Part shown: one piece after another, positions 21,265-30,253 of the stretch
Numbering within the stretch: position 1 is the first letter of the stretch
Layout: each line of letters starts with the position of its first letter
Source of the DNA: Skermanella rosea
Lineage (GTDB): Bacteria; Pseudomonadota; Alphaproteobacteria; Azospirillales; Azospirillaceae
Assembly (NCBI RefSeq): GCF_016806835.2
Contig: NZ_CP086111.1
Location: forward strand, 5,015,471 to 5,079,470
DNA length: 64,000 nt
Direction of reading: 5' to 3'
The notes under the pieces: generated by a model
What the model saw: the letters and a program-made list of their open reading frames with translations, nothing else
Told to the model about the DNA's origin: nothing
Database searches by the model: none
Position numbers and translations under genes: made by a program

Positions 21265-21936
21265 TCAGGCCGGCACCCGACCGGTCCTGCCCTCGGCCCG
21301 GCCCTCGGTCCTGTTCAGGTATCCGACCACCAGATATGTGAACGGCGTCGCGAGCGCCTCGAAGCCCGACTTGACCAGCCACTGGGTGACGGCGGCGCCG
21401 ACCAGCGCCTCGGCGGGAAGCACGCCGGCGAAGGCCACGGTCATGAAGACGGCGGAGTCCAGGAACTGCCCGACCAGGGTAGAGCCGATGGTGCGGACCC
21501 ACAGCATCCGGCCGCCGGTCAGGCCCTTCAGCCAGGCCAGGACGTAGGCGTTGACGAACTCTCCCGCCAGGTAGGCCGCGAAGGACGCCAGCAGCAGGCG
21601 CGGCGTGGCGCCCAGGATCGCCTCGAACGCCGCCTGGTCATGCCAGAAGGGGGCCGCGGGCAAGGCGAGCGCCAGCGCGAAGGCCGCGACCGCCAGGATG
21701 TTGCACAGGAAACCCAGCCAGATCACCCGCCGGGCGGCGTCCAGCCCGTAGACCTCCGTCAGGACGTCGCCGATGATGTAGCTGACGGGGAAGATCAGGA
21801 CGGCGGCCGGAAGGACCAGCCCGCCGACCATGATCAGCTTGACCGCCGCGACGTTGGAGACGATCAGGCAGGTCACGAACAGGGCGACGATCAGAAGAAA
21901 GCTGGATGAATAGCCGGGGCTCGGCGATCTGGACAT
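21265..21936 (-). CDS. yhhQ: Queuosine precursor transporter
   Basis: YhhQ (VUT family) imports preQ0/preQ1, the precursors of queuosine. The 223-residue protein has about six membrane spans and the family features [24 protein letters not shown] and the later block [18 protein letters not shown]. It is divergent from queA-tgt-queF-queG, separated by 117 bases, so transport and use of the precursor are genetically linked. The stop is adjacent to the convergent unknown gene. Confidence 0.93.
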   Translation of the reverse strand: MSRSPSPGYSSSFLLIVALFVTCLIVSNVAAVKLIMVGGLVLPAAVLIFPVSYIIGDVLTEVYGLDAARRVIWLGFLCNILAVAAFALALALPAAPFWHDQAAFEAILGATPRLLLASFAAYLAGEFVNAYVLAWLKGLTGGRMLWVRTIGSTLVGQFLDSAVFMTVAFAGVLPAEALVGAAVTQWLVKSGFEALATPFTYLVVGYLNRTEGRAEGRTGRVPA

Positions 21937-22053
21937 GGTCGTTCCGGGGAAGCGGCAAAACGCGCCCTATGCCGACTGCCGCCGCGCGTGTCAATGCCGG
22001 CGGCATCATTGGGCTTTCCCTTCGGCCCCCGATCGACTATATGGGCGCTCCCC

Positions 22054-23106
22054 ATGAGAACCGCCGATTTCGATTTCGATCTGCCGCCCGACCGGATCGC
22101 CGACCAGCCGGCGCGCCCGCGCGATGTCGCGCGCCTGCTCCATGTCGGCCAGTCCGGCGCCGGGGACGCCTTCACCGACCATATCGTGCGCGACCTGCCG
22201 GGCCTGCTGAACCCCGGCGACCTGCTGGTCTACAACGACACGCGGGTGATCCCGGCGCGCCTGACCGGCCGGCGCGGCGAGGTCCGCGTCGAGGTGACCC
22301 TGCACAAGCGGGAGGGCGCCGACACCTGGCACGCCTTCGCCAAGCCGGGCAAGCGGCTGCGCGCCGGCGACACCATCGATTTCGCGCCCGGCCTGTCGGC
22401 GGAAGTGCGGGACAAGCGCGAGGGCGGCGACGTCGAGCTGCGCTTCTCCGTCGCCGGGTCGGACCTGATGGCGGCGCTGCACCGCCACGGCGTGATGCCC
22501 CTGCCCCCCTATATCCGCCGGCCCGACGGCGAGGCGGCGGAGGACCGCCAGGACTACCAGACGGTGTTCGCCGCCCGGGAGGGCGCCGTCGCCGCCCCCA
22601 CCGCCGGGCTGCATTTCACGCCCGACCTGCTGGCGCGACTGGACGAACGCGGCATCCGCCGGGTGCCGGTGACGCTCCATGTCGGGGCCGGCACCTTCCT
22701 GCCGGTCAAGGTCGAGGACATCCGCGACCACCGCATGCATGCCGAATGGGGCGAGATCGGGCGCGGGACGGCGGATGCCGTCGCGGAGGCCAGGCGGGCC
22801 GGCGGACGGGTCGTCGCGGTCGGCACCACGTCGCTCCGGTTGCTGGAAAGTGCTGCGGCCGAGGACGGAACGCTTGCGCCGTTCAGCGGCGACACCGACA
22901 TCTTCATTACCCCCGGATACCGTTTCAAGATCGTGGACCTGCTGCTGACCAACTTCCATCTCCCCCGCTCGACGCTGTTCATGCTGGTCTCGGCCTTCGC
23001 CGGGCTCGACCGCATGCGCGCCGCCTATGCCCATGCCATCGCCTCGGGGTACCGGTTCTATTCCTACGGCGACACCTCGCTGCTGGAAAGGACACCCCGG
23101 GAATGA
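22054..23106 (+). CDS. queA: S-adenosylmethionine:tRNA ribosyltransferase-isomerase
   Basis: QueA moves the ribosyl part of S-adenosylmethionine onto preQ1 in tRNA to make epoxyqueuosine. The 350-residue protein opens with [20 protein letters not shown] and shows [33 protein letters not shown] and [10 protein letters not shown], all family landmarks. The ATG at 22054 fits the family start; the frame is open upstream but the extension is not conserved-looking. The stop overlaps the tgt start (ATGA). In the gap to yhhQ there is an 8-bp inverted repeat TGCCGCCG/CGGCGGCA (21977-21984, 21998-22005) of unknown meaning. Confidence 0.97.
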   Translation: MRTADFDFDLPPDRIADQPARPRDVARLLHVGQSGAGDAFTDHIVRDLPGLLNPGDLLVYNDTRVIPARLTGRRGEVRVEVTLHKREGADTWHAFAKPGKRLRAGDTIDFAPGLSAEVRDKREGGDVELRFSVAGSDLMAALHRHGVMPLPPYIRRPDGEAAEDRQDYQTVFAAREGAVAAPTAGLHFTPDLLARLDERGIRRVPVTLHVGAGTFLPVKVEDIRDHRMHAEWGEIGRGTADAVAEARRAGGRVVAVGTTSLRLLESAAAEDGTLAPFSGDTDIFITPGYRFKIVDLLLTNFHLPRSTLFMLVSAFAGLDRMRAAYAHAIASGYRFYSYGDTSLLERTPRE

Positions 23107-24311
23107 CCGCCCCCACGGGTTTGACGACGGGCCTGGGTTTCGAACTGCTGAAGACCGAGGGCGCCGCCCGGCGCGGCCGCCTGACGACCGCGCACGGCAG
23201 CGTCGAGACACCGGCCTTCATGCCGGTCGGCACGGTCGGCACGGTCAAGGGCATGCTGCCCGGATCGGTGAAGGAGACCGGCGCGCAGATCCTGCTGGGC
23301 AACACCTATCACCTGATGCTGCGCCCGACGGCGGAGCGGGTGGCCCAGTTCGGCGGGCTGCACAGGTTCATGAACTGGAACGGCCCGATCCTGACCGACT
23401 CCGGCGGGTTCCAGGTGATGTCGCTGTCCGAACTGCGGACCCTGGACGAGGACGGCGTCACCTTCAAGTCGCACCTGGACGGGCGGCGCCACCACCTGAC
23501 GCCGGAACGGTCCATGCGGATCCAGCACCTGCTGGACAGCAACGTGACCATGTGCCTGGACGAATGCACGCCCTTCCCGGCGACCCACGAGGTGGCGGAG
23601 AAGTCGATGAGGCTCAGCATGCGCTGGGCGCGGCGCTCGCGCGACGCCTTCGTGGAGCGGCCGGGCTATGGGCTGTTCGGCATCGTGCAGGGCGGCGTCT
23701 ATCCCGACCTGCGGGCGGAATCGGTCGAGGCGCTGACCGGCATCGGGTTCGACGGCTACGCGGTCGGCGGGCTGGCGGTCGGCGAGGGCCAGCAGACGAT
23801 GTTCGACGTGCTGGACTTCACCACGCCGCTGATGCCGGCGGACCGGCCGCGCTACCTGATGGGCGTCGGCCGGCCGAGCGACCTGATCGGCGCGGTGCGG
23901 CGCGGGATCGACATGTTCGACTGCGTGATGCCGACCCGGTCCGGCCGCACCGGGCAGGCCTTCGTCCGGCGCGGCGTGCTGAACATGCGGAACGCCCGCC
24001 ATGCCCACGACACCCGTCCGCTGGACGAGGATTGCCGGTGCCCCGCCTGCCGCGACTATACCCGCGGCTACCTGCATCACCTGTTCCGGGCCGGCGAGAT
24101 GCTGGGGCCGATGCTGCTGACCTGGCACAACCTGACCTATTACCAGGACCTGATGGCGGAGCTGCGGCGCGCCATCGAGGAAGGCTGCTTCGAGCGGCGC
24201 GCGGCCGAACTGGAAGCCGGGCTGGCGCTCGGCGACCTTCCCGCCGTCTCCGATCCCCTCAATGTCCCCGTCGTTCCCGAGGAGAGTTCGAGTGTCCCAG
24301 TCGATCTATGA
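23103..24311 (+). CDS. tgt: tRNA-guanine transglycosylase
   Basis: Tgt swaps guanine 34 of GUN-anticodon tRNAs for preQ1. The 402-residue enzyme shows D99 ([12 protein letters not shown]), the nucleophile D273 ([14 protein letters not shown]), [12 protein letters not shown] and the zinc site C311, C313, C316 and H342. Its ATG overlaps the queA stop by four bases. The final residues ([14 protein letters not shown]) run into the overlapping queF start, a coupling within the queuosine operon. Confidence 0.97.
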   Translation: MTAPTGLTTGLGFELLKTEGAARRGRLTTAHGSVETPAFMPVGTVGTVKGMLPGSVKETGAQILLGNTYHLMLRPTAERVAQFGGLHRFMNWNGPILTDSGGFQVMSLSELRTLDEDGVTFKSHLDGRRHHLTPERSMRIQHLLDSNVTMCLDECTPFPATHEVAEKSMRLSMRWARRSRDAFVERPGYGLFGIVQGGVYPDLRAESVEALTGIGFDGYAVGGLAVGEGQQTMFDVLDFTTPLMPADRPRYLMGVGRPSDLIGAVRRGIDMFDCVMPTRSGRTGQAFVRRGVLNMRNARHAHDTRPLDEDCRCPACRDYTRGYLHHLFRAGEMLGPMLLTWHNLTYYQDLMAELRRAIEEGCFERRAAELEAGLALGDLPAVSDPLNVPVVPEESSSVPVDL

Positions 24312-24756
24312 CGGCCTGACCCAACTCGGCGGCAACACCGCCCAGCCGGCCTCGCCCGAGGAGGCGGTGCTGGAGCGCGTGCCGAACCCGCACCCCGGCA
24401 CGGCCTATCTGGTGCGCTTCGCCGCCCCCGAGTTCACCTCCCTGTGCCCGATCACCGGCCAGCCTGACTTCGCCCACCTGGTGATCGACTATGTGCCGGG
24501 CGACTGGCTGGTCGAGAGCAAGTCGCTGAAGCTGTTCCTGACCTCGTTCCGCAACCACGGCGCCTTCCACGAGGCCTGCACCGTCGGCATCGCCAAGCGG
24601 CTGGAGGCGGAGCTGAGTCCTTCCTGGCTGCGCATCGGCGGCTACTGGTACCCTCGCGGCGGCATCCCGATCGACGTGTTCTACCAGACCGGGCCGGTTC
24701 CGGACGGCGTCTGGATCCCGGACCAGGGCGTGGCCCCCTACCGTGGCCGCGGCTGA
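24292..24756 (+). CDS. queF: NADPH-dependent 7-cyano-7-deazaguanine reductase
   Basis: QueF reduces preQ0 to preQ1, the only known nitrile reduction of this kind in biology. The 154-residue product is the short unimodular type, with nucleophile C52 and D59 ([11 protein letters not shown]) and the family motif [16 protein letters not shown] with E75. The start is read as GTG at 24292, with AGGAGAG about five bases before it; an ATG at 24262 would add ten residues that overlap tgt and lack such a site. It overlaps the 3' end of tgt by 20 bases and queG by 14 bases. Confidence 0.95.
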   Translation: MSQSIYDGLTQLGGNTAQPASPEEAVLERVPNPHPGTAYLVRFAAPEFTSLCPITGQPDFAHLVIDYVPGDWLVESKSLKLFLTSFRNHGAFHEACTVGIAKRLEAELSPSWLRIGGYWYPRGGIPIDVFYQTGPVPDGVWIPDQGVAPYRGRG

Positions 24757-25825
24757 GGCCAGCCAAAGGACACCCGAGGGGATCCGGGAAGCGATCCGCG
24801 ACCGTGCCCTGGCCCTCGGGTTCGACGCGGTCGGGTTCGCCCCCGCGCGGCTGGGCGGCGAGGTCCGGGAGCGCCTGGCCGAGTTCCTGGCCCAGGGCAT
24901 GCACGGCGACATGGGCTGGATGGTCGAGAAGGCCGACCGCCGGGGCGACCCGCAGGTGCTGTGGCCGGATGCCCGCACCGTCATCGCGCTCGGCATGTCC
25001 TACGCGCCGCACGAGGACCCGCGGGGACTGCTGGAGCATCCCGACCGCGGGATCGTCTCGGTCTATGCGCGCGGGCGCGACTACCACGACGTGGTCAAGT
25101 CCCGGCTGAAGGCGCTCGCCCAATGGGTCCACCGGGAGTTCGCGGCGGAGGTCAAGGTCTTCGTCGATACCGCCCCGGTCATGGAGAAGCCCCTGGCCGA
25201 ACGGGCCGGGCTGGGCTGGCAGGGCAAGCACACCAACCTGGTGTCGCGCGAGCATGGCTCCTGGCTGTTCCTGGGCGAGGTCTATACCGCGCTGGACCTG
25301 CCGCCGGACCCGCCGGGCAAGGATGTCTGCGGCTCCTGCCGGCGCTGCCAGGACGCCTGCCCCACGGCGGCGTTCCCCGAGCCCTACCGGCTCGACGCGC
25401 GGCGCTGCGTCTCCTACCTGACGATCGAGCACAAGGGACCGATCCCGGAGGAGCTGCGGCCGCTGATGGGCAACCGGATCTACGGCTGCGACGACTGCCT
25501 GGCCGCCTGCCCCTGGAACAAGTTTGCCCGCCGCACGCGGGAGGCGGCCTTCCTGCCGCGCGCCGAATTGACCGCACCCCGCCTCGCCGACTTGGCGCAG
25601 CTGGACGACGCCGGCTTCCGCCAGGTCTTCTCCGGCTCGCCGATCAAGCGGATCGGCCGCGACCGGTTCGTCCGCAACGTGCTGACCGCGCTGGGCAACA
25701 GCGGCGATCCGTCCGTCATCCGGGTCGTGGAACCGCTGACCCGCGACGCCTCGGACCTGGTGCGCGACGCCGCCCGCTGGGCCCTGGAGCGGCTGGGCGG
25801 GACGCCCCCGGAATTTTCCCTTTGA
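24743..25825 (+). CDS. queG: Epoxyqueuosine reductase
   Basis: QueG carries out the last step of queuosine synthesis, reducing epoxyqueuosine with cobalamin and two [4Fe-4S] clusters. The 360-residue enzyme has the catalytic D142 ([13 protein letters not shown]), cluster motif 1 at C196, C199, C202 and C206 ([12 protein letters not shown]) and cluster 2 with C222, C249, C252 and C256 ([11 protein letters not shown]). A HEAT-like C-terminus follows. The start is GTG at 24743, overlapping the queF stop by 14 bases. It completes the late pathway encoded here. Confidence 0.96.
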   Translation: MAAAEASQRTPEGIREAIRDRALALGFDAVGFAPARLGGEVRERLAEFLAQGMHGDMGWMVEKADRRGDPQVLWPDARTVIALGMSYAPHEDPRGLLEHPDRGIVSVYARGRDYHDVVKSRLKALAQWVHREFAAEVKVFVDTAPVMEKPLAERAGLGWQGKHTNLVSREHGSWLFLGEVYTALDLPPDPPGKDVCGSCRRCQDACPTAAFPEPYRLDARRCVSYLTIEHKGPIPEELRPLMGNRIYGCDDCLAACPWNKFARRTREAAFLPRAELTAPRLADLAQLDDAGFRQVFSGSPIKRIGRDRFVRNVLTALGNSGDPSVIRVVEPLTRDASDLVRDAARWALERLGGTPPEFSL

Positions 25826-25886
25826 CCGCGGGACACCTTCGCGTCAGACCGTTGGCGGAAATCCACGGCCCGCGAGAGACCCCGCC

Positions 25887-26873
25887 ATGACGATCCTTCA
25901 ACTTCTGTTCGGCCTGGTGCTCCTGGTGGCCGGGGGCGAGGCCCTGGTCAGGGGCAGCGTGGCGGTGGCGCAACGTCTGGGCGTCTCGCCCATGCTGATC
26001 GGGCTGACGCTGGTCGGCTTCGGCACCTCCACCCCGGAACTGGTCACCAGCCTCCAGGCGGCCCTGATCGGCGCACCGGGGGTGGCGATCGGCAACGTGG
26101 TCGGCAGCAACATCGCCAATATCCTGCTGATCCTGGGTGTCTCGGCGGTGATCCTGCCGATGGCCACCACCAAGGAGGCTTTCCGGCGCGACGGGCCGGT
26201 GCTGATCGGCGCCAGCGTGCTGATGGTGGCGGCGGTCCTGGCCGGGTCGCTCGCCCGCTGGGTCGGCGTCGTCTTCCTGGTGCTGCTCGCCGCCTACACC
26301 GTCTACACCTATTTCACGGAACGGGACAACGGGAGCCCGTCCGCCACGGTGCATGCGGCCGAGGCCGGCAGCGTGGCCGACCTGCCGCCGCGCACCATGG
26401 GGTTCGGCCTGGGCGGCCTGTTCATCGTGGGCGGCATCGCCGGGGTGGTGTACGGGGCGAGCCTGCTGGTCGACGCGGCCCTTGTGATCGCCCGGGCCGC
26501 CGGACTGTCCGAGGCGGTGATCGGCCTGACCCTGGTGGCCGTGGGCACCTCGCTGCCGGAGCTGGTGACCTCGGTCATGGCCGCGATCCGGAAGCAGACC
26601 GACGTCGCCTTCGGCAACATCATCGGCAGCAACATCTTCAATATCCTGGGCATCGCCGGCGTCACCGCCGTCGTCACGCCGATCTCGATCCCGCCCGAGA
26701 TCGCCGGCTTCGACATCTGGGTGATGCTCGCGACCGCCGTGCTGCTGGTGGCCTTCGCCGTCACCGGCTGGCGCGTCAACCGCTGGGAGGGGGTGGCGCT
26801 CCTGGGATGCTACGCGGCCTATCTCGCGGTCCAGCTCTCCCCCGGCGCCCGGGCGGTGCTGGGACTGGCCTGA
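25887..26873 (+). CDS. Calcium/sodium antiporter (CaCA family, YrbG type)
   Basis: The 328-residue membrane protein has two homologous halves, each with the alpha-repeat of cation/Ca2+ exchangers: GFGTSTPELVTS with GNVVGSNIANILLILG, and AVGTSLPELVTS with GNIIGSNIFNILGIAG. About ten membrane spans are predicted. It should exchange Ca2+ (or a similar cation) against Na+ or H+ across the inner membrane. It is followed after ten bases by the acetyltransferase gene, with which it probably shares a transcript. Confidence 0.93.
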   Translation: MTILQLLFGLVLLVAGGEALVRGSVAVAQRLGVSPMLIGLTLVGFGTSTPELVTSLQAALIGAPGVAIGNVVGSNIANILLILGVSAVILPMATTKEAFRRDGPVLIGASVLMVAAVLAGSLARWVGVVFLVLLAAYTVYTYFTERDNGSPSATVHAAEAGSVADLPPRTMGFGLGGLFIVGGIAGVVYGASLLVDAALVIARAAGLSEAVIGLTLVAVGTSLPELVTSVMAAIRKQTDVAFGNIIGSNIFNILGIAGVTAVVTPISIPPEIAGFDIWVMLATAVLLVAFAVTGWRVNRWEGVALLGCYAAYLAVQLSPGARAVLGLA

Positions 26874-26883
26874 GGAGGCGCCG

Positions 26884-27543
26884 ATGACAGGCGAGCGGCG
26901 GCACGATCCGCGCTTCGGTCCCGACCCCGATGCCCTGCACCCCCTGGCGGACCATCCCCGGGTGATGTTCGTGCGGAACCTGCCGCTCCCGCCCAACGTG
27001 GAGATCGGCGCCTACACCTATTACGACGACCCGGAGGGGCCGGAAGCCTTCCTCAGGAACGTGCTGTACCATTACGAGTTCACCGGCGACCGGCTCCGGA
27101 TCGGCCGGTTCTGCGCCCTGGCGACGGGAACCACGTTCCTGATGAACGGCGGCAACCACCGGACCACGGCGCCGTCCACATATCCCTTCCTGATCTTCGG
27201 GGGCGCCTGGGCCGGGCGCTTCGAGGGCGAGGCCGAGTTCCCGGGCCGCGGCGACACCGTGGTCGGCAACGACGTCTGGACCGGCTGGAAGAGCACGATC
27301 CTGCCCGGCGTCGCCGTCGGCGACGGCGCGGTCGTCGCCGCGCGGGCGGTGGTGACCCGGGACGTGCCGCCCTACGCGGTGGTCGCCGGAAACCCGGCTC
27401 GGGTCGTCCGCATGCGCTACGGCCCGCGGGACGTCGAACGGCTGCTGCGGCTGCGCTGGTGGGACTGGGACGCGGAACGGATCACCCGCAACATCCCCGC
27501 CATCAGCGGCGGCGACGTGGACGCGCTGGCGGCGGCGACCTGA
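26884..27543 (+). CDS. Hexapeptide-repeat acetyltransferase (Vat/CatB-like xenobiotic acetyltransferase)
   Basis: The 219-residue protein has a left-handed beta-helix acetyltransferase fold. The catalytic His lies in MNGGNHRTTA, followed by the loop with YPFLIFGGAW and the hexapeptide coils VVGNDVWTGWKSTILPGV and VVAARAVVTRDVPPYAVVAG. This layout matches streptogramin/chloramphenicol acetyltransferases (XAT class), but chromosomal members often act on sugars or unknown small molecules, so drug resistance is not proven. GAGGAGG precedes the ATG by five bases. It is ten bases downstream of the antiporter gene. Confidence 0.9.
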   Translation: MTGERRHDPRFGPDPDALHPLADHPRVMFVRNLPLPPNVEIGAYTYYDDPEGPEAFLRNVLYHYEFTGDRLRIGRFCALATGTTFLMNGGNHRTTAPSTYPFLIFGGAWAGRFEGEAEFPGRGDTVVGNDVWTGWKSTILPGVAVGDGAVVAARAVVTRDVPPYAVVAGNPARVVRMRYGPRDVERLLRLRWWDWDAERITRNIPAISGGDVDALAAAT

Positions 27544-27620
27544 CGCAAGCGCCGGCGCCCCTCCCGCTCCGCCCGCCCAGTCCCCACATAAGGGGCTCTC
27601 CCCACTGTCCTGGAACCCTG

Positions 27621-28307
27621 ATGCTCGGATCGGCCCATCTTCAACGTGTCTACGAAGCGGCGGAGGACTGCGTCGCCGCCGGACGCTACACCAACGCCGC
27701 CAAGCTGCTCGCCAGCCTGCTGGTGCAGGACCCGGAGCCGGACCACGAGCGGATCGCCGCCGTGCTGGACGCCCTGATCGAGATGTCGGCCGAGCCGTCG
27801 GCGCTGATCAACCGGGCCGCCATGCTGCTCGACCCGGCCATGGGGGAGACCGATCCCGAGCGGGCGCTGGCCCTGCTCCAGGACGCCGCCGACCAGACCG
27901 ACGACCCCGAGCACCCGGAGCACACCCTCTCCGGGCTGGCCCACGGCATGATCGGCGACTGCTATATCCGGGGAGCGGGCGTGTCGGCCGATCCCGACGC
28001 CGGCTTCGGCCACTACCTGCTGGCGGCGGAGTACGGCAACGCCAAGGCCGCCTTCAATGTCGGCCTCGCCTATGACCAGGGGATGCTGGGCCAGGCGGTC
28101 GACCGCGACGCCGCCAAGCGCTTCTACCGGATCGCCGCCGACGGGGGCGAGGCCTCGGCCATGACCCGCCTCGCGGTGCTCTACATGACCGACCAGGACC
28201 CGCCGGACGAGGTCACGATCGTCGACCTGCTGGAAGCCGCGGTCGAGCGGGGCGACGAGGACGCGGCCGAGATCCTGCAGAACCTCCAGGACGACGTCCT
28301 GGAGTGA
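27621..28307 (+). CDS. Sel1-repeat (TPR-like) protein
   Basis: The 228-residue protein is made of helical repeats. The clearest Sel1 units are at about residues 115-150 (HGMIGDCYIRGAGVSADPDA), 151-190 (AAFNVGLAYDQG) and 190-220 (AMTRLAVLYM). The N-terminal part (EAAEDCVAAGRYTNAAKLLA) looks like degenerate TPRs. No signal peptide is present, so a cytoplasmic scaffold is likely. The ATG at 27621 is the first in a region of proper protein-like composition. The partner is unknown. Confidence 0.85.
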   Translation: MLGSAHLQRVYEAAEDCVAAGRYTNAAKLLASLLVQDPEPDHERIAAVLDALIEMSAEPSALINRAAMLLDPAMGETDPERALALLQDAADQTDDPEHPEHTLSGLAHGMIGDCYIRGAGVSADPDAGFGHYLLAAEYGNAKAAFNVGLAYDQGMLGQAVDRDAAKRFYRIAADGGEASAMTRLAVLYMTDQDPPDEVTIVDLLEAAVERGDEDAAEILQNLQDDVLE

Positions 28308-28341
28308 CGCCCGCGCTTGCTCGACCCGGCCCCGGGTCCCG

Positions 28342-29727
28342 TCAGCGCACGCCTTGGGGCCAGATCACCACTCGGACGGTCTGGAGCAGGATGATCAGGT
28401 CGAGCATCAGGCTGCAGTTCTTGACGTAGTAGAGATCGAACTTCAGCTTCTCGCGCGCGTCGGCGATCGACGCGCCGTAGGGGTAATTGACCTGCGCCCA
28501 TCCGGTGATCCCCGGCTTGACGATGTGCCGGTAGGGATAGCAGGACATGTCCTTGACCAGGTCGTTGACGATGCTGGGACGCTCCGGCCGGGGACCGACG
28601 AAGCTCATCTCGCCGCTCAGCACGTTGAAGATCTGCGGGATCTCGTCGATCCGGATCTTGCGGATGATGCCGCCGATGAAGGTCACGCGGGGGTCGTCGA
28701 CCGACGCCCAGCGGGCGACGCCGTCCTTCTCCGCGTCGACGCGCATGCTGCGGAACTTGATGACCGAGAACTTGCGCCCGTTCAGGCCGACCCGCTCCTG
28801 CCGGTAGAAGATCGGCCCCCCGTCCTCCAGCTTGACCGCCAGCGCCGTGAAGCACAGCAGCGGCAGCGCGAACAGCAGGAAACCGAGGCTGACCGTGATG
28901 TCGAACGTCCGCTTCACCGCCGTCTCGAAGCGGCCCATCGTGCTGCCGTTGGAGAACAGCAGCCAGTTCGGATAGGGGCGGTCGATCTCGAGCTGGCCGA
29001 ACTCCCGCTCGAAGAAGGTCGCGGTGTCGAGGATGCGGATGCCCCTCAGGCGGAACTGGAGCAGCGTCTCGCGCGGGACACTCTGTTCCGGGTGCTCCAG
29101 CGCCACGACCACCTCGTCGGCGTTCAGCGTCTCGCACAGCGACAGCAGGTCGTTGGCCCGCACCACCCGGCTCTCGGTGACGCAGGTGGCACACGGCTCG
29201 ACCGGCGCGAAGCCCAGCACGATGAAGTTGGCCGGCCGGAGCTCCCGCTCCGCCCGCTCGATCCGCTGCGCCTGTGGCCCGGTGCCCAGCACCAACACCC
29301 GGTTCTTCAGGGACTGGATGCTGGCGATGCGGGTCACCACCGCACGGTTGCCGAGCAATCCCACCGACGCCAGGGCCAACGCCGGAAACAGCGCGCTCAT
29401 CCAGATCCTGCTGCCGGGGACCACGTAGAAGATCGTCATCAGGCACAGGAAAGAGAGGCCAAGCCCGATCAATATGCGTAGATAAAGCACCTTGATCGTC
29501 AGCAGGTATTTCCGCTCGTACAGTCCCATCATGAAAAGGCACGGTATCGTCATCGCCGTGAACACGATGGTCTGATGAAGATGTCCCTCTTGGTTGGTGA
29601 GAACTATGTCCAGTGTTGCATAGCTCAGGCTGAGACACAGGATCATGGCGCTCGCCAGAACACCCGCATCGGCAAGCGCCAGGAAAAGGAAAGAGGTTGG
29701 AACGAACATGTTGAAAACGCGGATCAT
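28342..29727 (-). CDS. Polyprenyl-phosphate sugar transferase (exopolysaccharide initiation, PEP-CTERM-associated type)
   Basis: The 461-residue inner-membrane protein starts an exopolysaccharide repeat by moving a sugar-1-phosphate onto undecaprenyl phosphate. There are four to five N-terminal membrane spans, a nucleotide-binding-like middle domain (VLVLGTGPQAQRIERAE), then the catalytic bacterial sugar transferase domain: one re-entrant hydrophobic helix, DGGPIFYRQERVGLNG, KFRSMRVDAEKDG, RIDEIPQIFNVLSGEMSFVG and PRPERP. The middle block with ATFFEREFGQL resembles the PEP-CTERM/exosortase-associated transferases. It stands alone and is divergent from the type I secretion genes. Confidence 0.92.
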   Translation of the reverse strand: MIRVFNMFVPTSFLFLALADAGVLASAMILCLSLSYATLDIVLTNQEGHLHQTIVFTAMTIPCLFMMGLYERKYLLTIKVLYLRILIGLGLSFLCLMTIFYVVPGSRIWMSALFPALALASVGLLGNRAVVTRIASIQSLKNRVLVLGTGPQAQRIERAERELRPANFIVLGFAPVEPCATCVTESRVVRANDLLSLCETLNADEVVVALEHPEQSVPRETLLQFRLRGIRILDTATFFEREFGQLEIDRPYPNWLLFSNGSTMGRFETAVKRTFDITVSLGFLLFALPLLCFTALAVKLEDGGPIFYRQERVGLNGRKFSVIKFRSMRVDAEKDGVARWASVDDPRVTFIGGIIRKIRIDEIPQIFNVLSGEMSFVGPRPERPSIVNDLVKDMSCYPYRHIVKPGITGWAQVNYPYGASIADAREKLKFDLYYVKNCSLMLDLIILLQTVRVVIWPQGVR

Positions 29728-30253
29728 ACTGAATAGCCCCCTACCCGGTTTTCTGTCCGAAAGCGCCTTTTTGAAGGAATTCTATAAATTTTCATGAAAA
29801 AGCGCGCATTGACCGAGGTCCGCAGAATGAGTTCTTGGCGCGGAGGATAGCACCGGTTGACCGCCGGACACTCGTTCTTGTGCATAAAATGGGCAAACCT
29901 TTTGACGTACCGCATTGTCCCGAAAGGAGAAATCGGGTTTGCGAGGGAACTTTGCGGACGCACGGCATCGCCCGAACGGGCAGCCCAGGGAACCTTTTAC
30001 ATAGTTACAAAAAAATCGTTCTCGGAGAACAATTTGTTATTAGCAACTGTCATGATGCAACGCGGAAATGTCTTATATTGCAGCGCCTCATAATTGTTTC
30101 ATCGACCTTTCCACAAATGTTACAGAAGCGATTAGCAGAGGTTTAATGACTCTTTAACGCTGAATCATGTACTCCTGGCAGCAGAAAGCCTCCTGGCGGC
30201 CGTATGTTTTCCACAGGAAACTCGTGGATTTCCAGCATGCGCCCTATCAACTT
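29728..30253. other. A+T-richer divergent regulatory region
   Basis: This 526-base stretch separates the sugar transferase from the secretion ATPase. No ORF here is convincing. It is clearly lower in G+C than the flanks and contains a 13-base palindrome GTTCTCGGAGAAC at 30018-30030, in an A-rich/T-rich context, which could be an operator. Both divergent promoters must lie here, but no clear -35/-10 pair stood out. Confidence 0.4.

Noticed and set aside
26884-27543. Antibiotic-resistance call for the hexapeptide acetyltransferase
   Set aside because: Fold and catalytic His fit the Vat/CatB class, but chromosomal members without mobile context usually have other or unknown substrates.
29724-29963. 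79-codon minus-strand ORF upstream of the sugar transferase
   Set aside because: No ribosome-binding site, Arg/Pro-rich composition, and it lies in what should be the divergent promoter region.
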